A stretch of DNA of 64,000 nucleotides. Source: Simmondsia chinensis. Lineage: Eukaryota; Streptophyta; Magnoliopsida; Caryophyllales; Simmondsiaceae. The notes below the pieces were generated by a model. That model ran no database searches. It was given only the letters and a program-made list of their open reading frames with translations, and had not been told where the DNA came from. Position numbers and translations under genes: made by a program. The stretch covers positions 27,458,186 to 27,522,185 of the forward strand of contig JAGTTD010000002.1 of the NCBI GenBank assembly GCA_018398585.1, read 5' to 3'. Each line of letters begins with the position of its first letter. Within the stretch, counting starts at the first letter, position 1. This document shows, one piece after another, positions 38,061-51,300 of this stretch.

Positions 38061-41000
38061 CAATCATACACCGTGTATGATAGGTTTTATCGGTGTAAAA
38101 TCAACTTGTATAGCTGTGTTTCAAGTAATTAGTGGTGGATTATAGATCATACATAGTGTATGATTGGATTGGAAGGTGTGAAATCAACTTGTATAGTGTG
38201 TTTCAAGTAATTGGCGGTGTATGATACATCATACACCATGTATAACAGGTTTTAATGGTGTAAAATCAACTTGGATATGTATATTTCAAGTAATTAGTGG
38301 TGTATGATCAATCATACTCCGTGTACGATTGGTTTTAATGGTTTGAAATCAACTTTTATAGGTGTGTTTCAAGTAATTAAATGTATGTGATCAATCACAA
38401 ACCATGTATAATAGGTTTTAATGGTGTGAAATCTACTTGTATAAGTGTGTTTCAAGTAATTAGTGGTACCTGATCAATCATACACCGTGTATGATAGGTT
38501 TTATCGGTGTAAAATCAACTTGTATAGCTGTGTTTCATGTAATTAGTGGTGGATTATAGATCATACACAGTGTATGATTGGATTGGAAGGTGTGAAATCA
38601 ACTTGTATAGTGTGTTTCAAGTAGTTGGCGGTGTATGATACATCATACACCATGTATAACAGGTTTTAATGGTGTAAAATCAACTTGGATATGTATATTT
38701 CAAGTAATTAGTGGTGTATGATCAATCATACTCCATGTACGATTGGTTTTAATGGTTTGAAATCAACTTTTATAGGTGTGTTTCAAGTAATTAAATGTAT
38801 GTGATCAATCACAAACCATGTATAATGGGTTTTAATGGTGTGAAATCGACTTGTATAGGTGTGATTCAAGTAACTAGTGGTATATCACCATTCATACACT
38901 ATGTATGATAGGTTTTAATGGTGTAAAATCAACTTGTATTGGTGTGTTTCAAGTTATTAGTGGTGTATGGTCAATCATACACCATGTATTATGAGTTTTA
39001 ATGCCATGAAACCAACTCGTGTAGGCGTGTTCTCGCAATTAGTGGTGTATGATCAATCGTACACCGTATATAATAGGTTTTAATGGTATAAAATCAACTT
39101 GTATAGGGGTGTTTCAACTAGTTAGTGGTGTATGGTCAATCATATACCGTGTATTATAAGTTTTAATGGTGTGAAACCAACTCGTGTAAGTGTGTTTCTT
39201 GCAATTAGTGGTGTATGATCAATCGTACACCATGTATAATAGGTTTTAATGCCGTGAAATCAACTTGTATAAGTGTGTTTCAAGTAATTAGTGATATATG
39301 ATCAATAATACACCGTGTACGATAGGTTTTACAGGTGTGAAATCAACTTGTATAGGTGTGTCTCAAGAAATTAGTTGTGTATGATAGATCGCACATAGTA
39401 TATGACTAGTTTTTAGGGAGTGAAATCAACTTGTATAGGTGTTTTTCAAATAATCAGTGGTGTATGATCAATTATACATCGTGTATAATAGGCTTTAATT
39501 GTGTAAAATTGACTTGTATAGGTTTGTTTCAAGTAATTAGTGATGTATGATCAATCATATGCCGTGTGTAATAGGTTTTCACGGTGTGAAATGAACTTGA
39601 ACAGGTGTGTTTCAAGTAATTAATGGTATATGATCAATCTTACATCGTGCATGAAAGGTTTTAATGGTGTAATGTGAACTTGTATAGGTGTGTTTGTATG
39701 ATAGGTTTTAATGGTGTAAAATCAACTAGCATAGGTTCATTTCAAGTAATTGGTGGTATATGATCAATCGTACACCGTGTATGATTGGTTTTAATGGTGT
39801 GAAATCTACTCGTATAGGTGTGTTTCAAGTAATTCATGGAGTACGACCAATCATGTACCGTGTATGATAGGTTTTGATGCTGTGAAATCAAATTCTATGG
39901 GTCTTTCTCAAGTAATTAGTGGTGTATGACCAATCATACACAATGTATGATTGGATTTAATGGTGTGAAAGCAACTTTTATTGGGGTGTTTCAAGTAATT
40001 AGTTGTGTATGATCAATCATTCACCATGTATAATACGTTTTAATGGTGTAAAATCAACTTGTATAGGTGTGTTTCAAATAGTTAGTGGCATATGATCAAT
40101 CATGCACCGAGCATGATAGGTTTTAATGGTGTTAAATCAAGTTGTATAGGTGTGTTTCAAGTAATTAGTGGTATATGATCAATCGTACACCGTGTATGAT
40201 AGGTTTTAATGGTGTAAAATCAACTTGTATTGGTGTGTTACAAGTAATTAGTGGTATATGTTTAATCGTACACCATGTATAATAGGTTTTAATGCTGTGA
40301 AATCAACTTGTATAGGTGTGTAGCCAATAATTAGCATTATATGATCAATTGTACACCCTGTCTGATAGGTTTTATCCGTGTAAAATCAATTTGTATAGGT
40401 GTGTTTGTATGATTGGCTTTAATGGTGTTAAATCAACTTGTATAGGTACAGTTCAAGTAATTACTGGTATATGATCAATCACACACCGTGTATATTAGGT
40501 TTTAATGGTGTAAAATCAATTTGTACAGGGGTGTTTCGACAAGTTAGTGGTATATGATCAATCATATACCACGTATGATAGGTTTTAATAGTGTAAAATC
40601 AACTTGTGTAGGTGTATTTCACGTAAATAGTGGTGAATGATCAATCATACACCGTGTATGATAGGTTTTGATGGTGTGAAATCAACTTGCATACGTGTGT
40701 TTCAAGTAATTAGTTGTGTATGATTAATCATACACAGTATATGATTGGTTTTAATGGTATGAAATCAACATGTATCGGTCGTGTTTCAAGTAATTAGTGG
40801 TGTATGATCAATCATACACCATGTATAATTGGTTTGAATGGTGAAAATCAACTGGTATACGTGTGTTTCACGTAATTAGTGGTGTGTGATCCATCATACA
40901 CCATGTATGATTGGTTATAATGGTGTGAAATCAACTGGTATACGTGTGTTTCAGGTAATTAGTGGTTCATGATCAATCATACACCGTGTATGATTGGGTC

Positions 41001-44000
41001 AAATGGTGTGAAATCAACTTGTATAGGTGCGTTTCAAGTAATTAGTGGTCTATGAGCAATCATACACCGTGTATGATAGGTTTTATCGGTGTAAAATCAA
41101 CTTGTATAGCTGTGTTTCAAGTAATTAGTGGTGGATTATAGATCATACATAGTGTATGATTGGATTGGAAGGTGTGAAATCAACTTGTATAGTGTGTTTC
41201 AAGTAATTGGCGGTGTATGATACATCATACACCATGTATAACAGGTTTTAATGGTGTAAAATCAACTTGGATATGTATATTTCAAGTAATTAGTGGTGTA
41301 TGATCAATCATACTCCGTGTACGATTGGTTTTAATGGTTTGAAATCAACTTTTATAGGTGTGTTTCAAGTAATTAAATGTATGTGATCAATCACAAACCA
41401 TGTATAATAGGTTTTAATGGTGTGAAATCTACTTGTATAAGTGTGTTTCAAGTAATTAGTGGTACCTGATCAATCATACACCGTGTATGATAGGTTTTAT
41501 CGGTGTAAAATCAACTTGTATAGCTGTGTTTCATGTAATTAGTGGTGGATTATAGATCATACACAGTGTATGATTGGATTGGAAGGTGTGAAATCAACTT
41601 GTATAGTGTGTTTCAAGTAGTTGGCGGTGTATGATACATCATACACCATGTATAACAGGTTTTAATGGTGTAAAATCAACTTGGATATGTATATTTCAAG
41701 TAATTAGTGGTGTATGATCAATCATACTCCATGTACGATTGGTTTTAATGGTTTGAAATCAACTTTTATAGGTGTGTTTCAAGTAATTAAATGTATGTGA
41801 TCAATCACAAACCATGTATAATGGGTTTTAATGGTGTGAAATCGACTTGTATAGGTGTGATTCAAGTAACTAGTGGTATATTACCATTCATACACTATGT
41901 ATGATAGGTTTTAATGGTGTAAAATCAACTTGTATTGGTGTGTTTCAAGTTATTAGTGGTGTATGGTCAATCATACACCATGTATTATGAGTTTTAATGC
42001 CATGAAACCAACTCGTGTAGGCGTGTTCTCGCAATTAGTGGTGTATGATCAATCGTACACCGTATATAATAGGTTTTAATGGTATAAAATCAACTTGTAT
42101 AGGGGTGTTTCAACTAGTTAGTGGTGTATGGTCAATCATATACCGTGTATTATAAGTTTTAATGGTGTGAAACCAACTCGTGTAGGTGTGTTTCTTGCAA
42201 TTAGTGGTGTATGATCAATCGTACACCATGTATAATAGGTTTTAATGCCGTGAAATCAACTTGTATAAGTGTGTTTCAAGTAATTAGTGATATATGATCA
42301 ATAATACACCGTGTACGATAGGTTTTACAGGTGTGAAATCAACTTGTATAGGTGTGTCTCAAGAAATTAGTTGTGTATGATAGATCGCACATAGTATATG
42401 ACTAGTTTTTAGGGAGTGAAATCAACTTGTATAGGTGTTTTTCAAATAATCAGTGGTGTATGATCAATTATACATCGTGTATAATAGGTTTTAATTGTGT
42501 AAAATTGACTTGTATAGGTTTGTTTCAAGTAATTAGTGATGTATGATCAATCATATGCCGTGTGTAATAGGTTTTCACGGTGTGAAATGAACTTGAACAG
42601 GTGTGTTTCAAGTAATTAATGGTATATGATCAATCTTACATCGTGCATGAAAGGTTTTAATGGTGTAATGTGAACTTGTATAGGTGTGTTTGTATGACAG
42701 GTTTTAATGGTGTAAAATCAACTAGCATAGGTTCATTTCAAGTAATTGGTGGTATATGATCAATCGTACACCGTGTATGATTGGTTTTAATGGTGTGAAA
42801 TCTACTCGTATAGGTGTGTTTCAAGTAATTCATGGAGTACGACCAATCATGTACCGTGTATGATAGGTTTTGATGCTGTGAAATCAAATTCTATGGGTCT
42901 TTCTCAAGTAATTAGTGGTGTATGACCAATCATACACAATGTATGATTGGATTTAATGGTGTGAAATCAACTTTTATTGGGGTGTTTCAAGTAATTAGTT
43001 GTGTATGATCAATCATTCACCATGTATAATACGTTTTAATGGTGTAAAATCAACTTGTATAGGTGTGTTTCAAATAGTTAGTGGCATATGATCAATCATG
43101 CACCGAGCATGATAGGTTTTAATGGTGTTAAATCAAGTTGTATAGGTGTGTTTCAAGTAATTAGTGGTATATGATCAATCGTACACCGTGTATGATAGGT
43201 TTTAATGGTGTAAAATCAACTTGTATTGGTGTGTTACAAGTAATTAGTGGTATATGTTTAATCGTACACCATGTATAATAGGTTTTAATGCTGTGAAATC
43301 AACTTGTATAGGTGTGTAGCCAATAATTAGCATTATATGATCAATTGTACACCCTGTCTGATAGGTTTTATCCGTGTAAAATCAATTTGTATAGGTGTGT
43401 TTGTATGATTGGCTTTAATGGTGTTAAATCAACTTGTATAGGTGCAGTTCAAGTAATTACTGGTATATGATCAATCACACACCGTGTATATTAGGTTTTA
43501 ATGGTGTAAAATCAATTTGTACAGGGGTGTTTCGACAAGTTAGTGGTATATGATCAATCATATACCACGTATGATAGGTTTTAATAGTGTAAAATCAACT
43601 TGTGTAGGTGTATTTCACGTAAATAGTGGTGAATGATCAATCATACACCGTGTATGATAGGTTTTGATGGTGTGAAATCAACTTGCATACGTGTGTTTCA
43701 AGTAATTAGTTGTGTATGATTAATCATACACAGTATATGATTGGTTTTAATGGTATGAAATCAACATGTATCGGTCGTGTTTCAAGTAATTAGTGGTGTA
43801 TGATCAATCATACACCATGTATAATTGGTTTGAATGGTGAAAATCAACTGGTATACGTGTGTTTCACGTAATTAGTGGTGTGTGATCCATCATACACCGT
43901 GTATGATTGGTTATAATGGTGTGAAATCAACTGGTATACGTGTGTTTCAGGTAATTAGTGGTTCATGATCAATCATACACCGTGTATGATTGGGTCAAAT

Positions 44001-44052
44001 GGTGTGAAATCAACTTGTATAGGTGCGTTTCAAGTAATTAGTGGTCTATGAG
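38061..44052 (+). repeat. 2996-bp tandem duplication, two nearly identical copies
   Basis: Positions 38061-41056 repeat at 41057-44052. Three anchors give the same offset: CTTGTATAGCTG at 38105 and 41101, again at 38519 and 41515, and ATTAGTGGTCTATGAGC at 41041 and 44037. I noted about eight substitutions by eye, so identity is near 99.7 percent. Each copy begins with a nested 414-bp duplication (38105 to 38519), five monomers less one base. This is among the youngest amplifications in the window. Confidence 0.94.
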
Positions 44053-47000
44053 CAATCATACACCGTGTATGATTGGTTTTAATGGTTTGAAATCAACTTG
44101 TGTAGGTGTTTTCAAGAAATTAGTAGTGTATGACAGATCATACATAGTGTATGATCGGTTTTAATGTTGTGAAATCAACTTGCATAGGTGTGTGTCAAGT
44201 AATTAGTAGTGTATGATCAATCACACACCGTGTATAATAGGTTTTAATGGTGTCAAATCAACTAGTATTGGTGTGTTACAAGTAATTAGTGGTATATGTT
44301 TAATCATACACCATGTATAATAGGTTTTAATGGTGTGAAATCAACTTGTATTGGTGTGTAGCTAGTAATTAGCGTTATATGATCAATTATACACCCTGTC
44401 TGATAGGTTTTAACCGCATAAAATCAATTTGTATAGGTGTGTTTGTATGATTGGCTTTAATGGTGCAAAATCAACTTGTATAGGTGCATTTCAAGTAATT
44501 ACTGGTATATGATCAATCACACACCGTGTATATTAGGTTTTAATGGTGTAAAATCGACTTATACAGGGGTCTTTCGACAAGTTAGTGGTATATGATCAAT
44601 CATATACCACGTATGATAGGTTTTAATAGTATAAAATCAACTTGTGTAGGTGTGTTTCACGTAAATAGTGGTGAATGATCAATGATACACCGTGTATGAT
44701 AGGTTTTGATGGTGTGAAATCAACTTGTATACGTGTGTTTCAAGTAACTAGTTGTGTATGATCAATCATACACAGTGTACGATTGGTTTTAATGGTGTGA
44801 AATCAACATGTATCGGTGTGTTCCAAGTAATTAGTGGTGTATGATCAATCATACACCATGTATAATTGGTTTTAATGGTGAAAGTCAACTTGTATAGGTG
44901 TGTTTCACGTAATTAGTGGTGTATGATCCATCATACACCGTGTATGATTTGTTATAATGGTGTGAAATCAACTTGTATACGCGTGTTTCAGGTAATTAGT
45001 GGTGTATGATCAATCATACACCGTGTATGATTGGTTCAAATGGTGTGAAATCAACTTGTATAGGTATGTTTCAAGTAATTAGGGGTCTATGAGCAATCAT
45101 ACACCGTGTATGATTGGTTTTAATGGTTTGAAATCAACTTATATAGGTGTGTTTCAAGAAATTAGTAGTGTATGACAGATCATACACAGTGTATGATCGG
45201 TTTTAATGTTGTGAAATCAACTTGCATAGGTGTGTTTCAAGTAAATAGTGGTGTATGATCAATCATACACCGTGTATAATAGGTTTTAATGGTGTGAAAT
45301 TTACTTGTATAAGTGTTTTCAAGTAATTAGTGGTACATGATCAACCATACACCATGTGTTATAGGTTTTATTGATGTAAAATTAACTTGTATAGGTATGT
45401 TTCAAGTAATTAGTTGTGTATGGTCAATCTTGCACAGTGAATTTTAAGTCTTAATGCTGCAAAATCAACTTGTATAGGTGTGTTTCTAGAAATTAGCAGT
45501 ATATTATGGATCATACACAGCGTATTATTTGTTTTAAAGGTGTGAAATCAACTTGTATAGTGTGTTTCAAGTAATTGGAGGTGTATGATCAATCATGCAC
45601 CGTGTATAACAGGTTTTGATGGTGTAAAATCAACTTGTATAAGTATGTTTTAAGTAATTAGTGGTGTACGATCAATCACACACCGTGTATGATTGGTTTT
45701 AATGGAGTGAAATCAACTTGTGTAGGTGTTTTTCAAGTAATTAAATTCGTGTGATCAATCACACATCGTGTATAATAGGTTTTAATGGTGTGAAATGAAC
45801 TTGTATTGGTGTGTTTCAAGTAGTTAGTAGTACGTGATCAATCATACTCCTTTTATGATTGATTTTAATGGTGTGAAATCAACTTGTATAGGTGTGTTTC
45901 AAGTTATTAGTGGTGTATGATAAATCATACACCTTGTATAAGCGGTTTTAATGGTGTGAAATCAACTAGTATAAGTGTGTTTCAAGTCATTAGTGGTGTA
46001 TGATACACCACGTACGATAGGTTTTACTGGTGTAAAATCAACTTATATAGGTGTGTATCAAATAATTAGTGGTGTGTGATCAATCATACACTGTGTGTTA
46101 TAAGTTTAAAGGGAGTGAAATCAACTTGTATAGGTGTGTTTCAAGAAATCAGTGGTGTATGATAGATCATACACAGTGTATGATTGGTTTTAATGTTGTC
46201 AAATCAAATTGTATAGGTCTGTTTCAGGTAATTAGAGGTGTACGATCAATCGTACATGGTGTATTATACATTTAATGATGTGAAATGAACTTGTATGAGT
46301 GTGTTTCTAGTAATTAGTGGTATATGATCAATTATACAACGCGTATGATAGGTTTTACTGGTGTAAAATCCACTTGTATAGGTGTGTTTCAAGTAATTAG
46401 AGGTATATTACCAATCGTACATCGTGTATTATAAGTTTTAATACTGTAAAATCATCTTGTATAGGTGTGTTTCAAGAAAATAGTGGTGTATGACAGATCA
46501 TACACAGTGAATGATTGGTTTTAATGGTGTGAAATCAACTTCTATAGGTGTGTTTCTAGTAATTAGTGGTGTATGATCAATCATACACTGTGTATAATAG
46601 GTTTTAATGGTATAAAATCAACTTCAATAGGTAAGTTTCAAGTAATTAGTGGTGTCTGATCCATCATATAACGTGTATGGTTGGTTTTAATGGTATGAAA
46701 TCAACCTGCATTAGTGTGTTAGAATAATTACTGGTGTATGATCAATCATAGACCGTGTATGATTTGTTTTAATGGTGTGAAATCAACTTGTATATGTGTG
46801 TTCGAAGTAGTTTGTGGTGTACGATCAATCATACACCGGGTATGATAGGTTTTGATGGTGTGAAATCAGCTGGTACAGGTGTGTTTCAAGTAATTGGTAG
46901 TGTATGATCAATCATAAACCGTGTATGATAGGCTTTGAAGGTGTCAAATCAACTTGTATAGGTGTGTTTCAAGTAATTTGTGGTGTATGACCAATCATGC

Positions 47001-48385
47001 ACCGTGTATGTTAGGTTCTGAAGGTGTGAAATAAGCTTGCATAGGTGTGTTTCAAGTAATTAGTGATGTACGATCGATCATGCACCGTGTATGATTGGTT
47101 TTAATGGTATGAAATCAGCTTTTATAGGTGTGTTGCAAGTAACTAGTGTTATATGATCAATAATACACCATGTCTGATAGGTTTTAATAGTGTAAAATCA
47201 ATTTGTATAGGTGTGTTTGTATGATTGGCTTTAATGGTGTAAAATCAACTTGTATAGGTGCATTTCAAGTAATTAGTGGTATATGATCAATCACACACCG
47301 TGTATATTGGGTTTTAATGGTGTAAAATCGACTTGTATAGGGGTGTTTCAACTAATTAGTGGTATATGATCAATCATATACCATGTACGATAGGTTTTAA
47401 TAGTGCAAAATAAACTTGTGTTGGTGTGTTTCAAGTAAATAGTGGTGAATGATCAATCACGCACCGTGAATTTTAAGCTTTAATTCTGTAAAATGAACTT
47501 GTATAGCCGTGATACAAGAAATTAACGGAGTATTATAGATCATACACGATGTATGATTTGTTTTAAAGGTGTGAAATCAACTTGTAGAGTGTGTTTCAAG
47601 TAATTGGTGGTGTATGATCAGTCATACACCATGTATAACAGGTTTTAATGGTGTAAAATCAACTTGTATAAGTATGTTTCAAGTAGTTAGTGGTGTATGA
47701 TCAATCACAAACCATGTATGATTGGTTTTGATGGAGTGAAATCAACTTGTGTAGGTGTGTTTCAAGTAATTAAATGTGTGTGATCAATCACACACAGTGT
47801 ATAATAGATTTTAATGGCGCGAAATCAATTTGTATAGGTGTGATTCAAGTAACTAGTGGTACGTTACCATTCATACACCGTGTATTATGGGTTTTAATGG
47901 TCTAAAATCAACGTGTATTGGTGTGTTTCAAGTAATTAGTGGTGTATGGTCAATCATACACCATGTATTATGATTTTTAATGGCATGAAACCAGCTCATG
48001 TTGGTGTGTTCTCGCAATTAGTGGTGTATGATCAATCGTACACTGTGTATAATAGGTTTTAAAGGTGCGAAATCAACTTGTATAAGTATGTTTCAAGTAA
48101 TTAGTGTTTATGATCAATCATACACCGTGCACGATAGGTTTTACATGTGTGAAATCAACTTGTATAGGTGCATCTCAAGAAATTAGTGGTGTGTGATAGA
48201 TCATACATCATGTATGACTAGTTTTTATGGTGTGAAATCGACTTGTATGGGAGCGTTTCGAATAATTATTGGTGTATGATCAATCATACATCGTGTATAA
48301 TAGGTTTTAATTGTTTAAAATTAACTTGTATAGGTATGTTTCAAGTAATTAGTGCTGTATGATCAATTATATGCCGTGCACGATA
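44053..48385 (+). repeat. Satellite with a diverged partial third copy of the 2996-bp unit
   Basis: From about 44240 to 45100 the order of variants (GTGTTACAAG, TATGTTTAATC, CCCTGTCTGATAGG, TTCGACAAGTTAG, CACGTAAATAGTGG) repeats that at 43200-44050, offset 1042 bp, with clear divergence. The remainder is ordinary monomers. Near 47500-48360 appear the markers ATTAACGGAGTATTATAG and TTAAATGTGTGTGATC that dominate the right part of the array. Confidence 0.7.
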
Positions 48386-51300
48386 GGTTTTAATGGTGTA
48401 AAATCAACTTGTGTTGGTGTGTTTCACGTAAATAGTGGTGAATGATCAATCATACACCGTGTATCATAGGTTTCGATGGTGTGAAATCAACTTGTATACT
48501 TGTGATTCAAGTAATTAGTTGTATATGACCAATCATACACAGTGTACAATTGGTTTTAATGATGTGAAATCAACATGTATCGGTGTGTTTCAAGTAATTA
48601 GTGGTGTGTGATCAATCACACACCATGTATAATTTGTTTTAATGCTATAAAATCAAATTCTATAGGTGTGTTTCACGTAATTAGTGGTGTTTGATCCATC
48701 ATATACCGTGTATGATTGGTTTTAATGGTGTGAAATCAAGCTCGATACGTGTGTTTCAAGTAATTAGTGGGGTATGATCAATCATACACAGTGTATGATT
48801 GGTTCAAATGGAGTGAAATCAACTTGTGTAGATGTGTTTCAAGTAATTAGTGGTCTATGATCAATCATACACCGTGTATGATTGGTTTTAATGGTTTGAA
48901 ATCAACGTTTATAGGTGTGCTTCAAGAAATTAGTGGTGTATGTAAGATCATACGCAATGTATGATTGGTTTTAATGTTGTGAAATCAACTTGTATAGGTG
49001 TGTTTCAAGTAATTAGTTGTGTACGATCTATCATACACCGTGTATAAAAGGTTTCAATGGTGTGAAATCTAGTTGTATAAGTGTGCCTCAAGTAATCAGT
49101 GGTACATGATGAATCATACACCGTGTATGATAGGTTTTATTGGTGTAAAATCAACTTGTATAGGTGTGTTTCAAGTAATTAATGGTGTATCATCAGTCAT
49201 GCACCGCGAATTTTGAGTTTTAATGCAGTAAAATCAACGTGTATAGGTTTGTTTCAAGTAATTAGTTGTGTATGAACAATCATACACCGTTTATAATATG
49301 TTTTAGTTGTGTAAAATCTACTTGTATATGTGTGTTTCAGGTGGTTAGTAGTGTATAATCAATCATACACCGTGTATAATACGTTTTAATGGTGTAAAAT
49401 CAACTCGTATGGGTGTGTTTCAAGTAGTAAGTGGTATATGATCAATCATACACCAAGCATGATAGGTTTTAATGGTGCTAAATCAAGTTGTAAAGGTGTG
49501 TTTCACGTAGTTAGTAGTATATGATCAATCATAAACCGTGTATGACAGGTTTCTATGGTTCAAAATCAACTTGTATTGGTGTGTTCCAAGCAATTAGTGG
49601 TGTATGTTTAATCGTACACCATGTATAATAGGTTTTAAGGGTGTGAAATCAACTTGTATAGGTGTGTTTCGAATAATTAGTGGTGTATGATCAATCATAC
49701 ACCGTGTATGATTGGTTTTAATGGTGTGGAATCAGCTTGTACAGGTGTGTAGCAAGTAATTAGTGTTATATGATCAATTATACACCCTGTCTGATAGGTT
49801 TTAATAGTGTAAAATCAATTTGTATAGGTGTGTTTGTATGATTGGTTTTAATGGTGTAAAATCAACATGTATAGGTGCATTTCAAGCAATTAGTGGTATA
49901 TGATCAATCACACACAGTGTATATTAGGTTTTAATGGTATAAAATCAACTTGCATTGGGGTGTTTCAACTAGTTAGTGGCATATGATCAATCGTATACCA
50001 TGTACGACAGGTTTTGATGGTGTGAAATCAACTTGTATACATGTGTTTCAAGTAATTAGTTGTGTACGATCAATCATACACAGCGTATGTTTGGTTTTAA
50101 TGGTGTGAAATCAACATGTATCGGTGTGTTTCAAGTAATTAGTGGTGTATGATCAATCACACACCATGTATAATTGGTTTTAATGCTGTAGAGTCAACTT
50201 GTATAGGTGTGTTTCACGTAATTGGTGATGTTTGATCCATCATACACCCTGTACGATTAGTTTTAATTGTGTGAAATCAACTTGTATACGTGTGTTTCAA
50301 GTAATTAGTGGGGTATAATCAATCATACACCGTGTATGATTGGTTCAAATGGTGTGAAATCAACATGTATAGATGTGTTTCAAGTAATTAGTGGCCTATG
50401 ATCAATCACACACCGTACATGATTAATTTTAATGGTTTGAAATCAACTTGTATAGGTGCGTTTCAAGAAACTAGCAGTGTATGACAGATCATACACAGTG
50501 TATGATTAGTTCTAATGTGGTGAAATCAACTTGTATGGGTGTGTTTCAAGTAATTAGTGGTGTATGATCTATCATACACCGTGTATAAAAGGTTTCAATG
50601 GTGTGAAATCTACTTGTATAAGTGCGCCTCAAGTAATTAGTGGTACATGATGAATCATACACCGTGTATGATAGGTTTTATTGGTGTGAAATCAACTTGT
50701 ATAGGTGTGTTTCAAGTAATTTGTGGTGTATGATCAATCACGCACCGTGAATTTTAAGCTTTAATTCTGCAAAATCAACTTGTATAGCAGTGATACAAGA
50801 AATTAACGGAGTATTATAGATCATACACGATGTATGATTTGTTTTAAAGGTGTGGAATCAACTTGTAGAGCGTGTTTCAAGTAATTGGTGGTGTATGATC
50901 AGTCATACACCATGTATAATAGGTTTTAATGGTGTAAAATCAACTTGTATAAGTATGTTTCAAGTAGTTAGTAGTGTATGATCAATCATAAACCATGTAT
51001 GATTGGTTTTGATGGAGTGAAATCAACTTGTGTAGGTGTGTTTCAAGTAATTAAATGTGTGTGATCAATCACACACCATGTATAATTTGTTTAAATGCTA
51101 TAAAATCAAATTCTATAGGTGTGTTTCACGTAATTAGTGGTGTTTGATCCATCATATACCGTGTATGATTGGTTTTAATGGTGTGAAATCAAGCTCGATA
51201 CGTGTGTTTCAAGTAATTAGTGGGGTATGATCAATCATACACAGTGTATGATTGGTTCAAATGGAGTGAAATCTACTTGTATAGGTGTGTTTCAAGTAAT

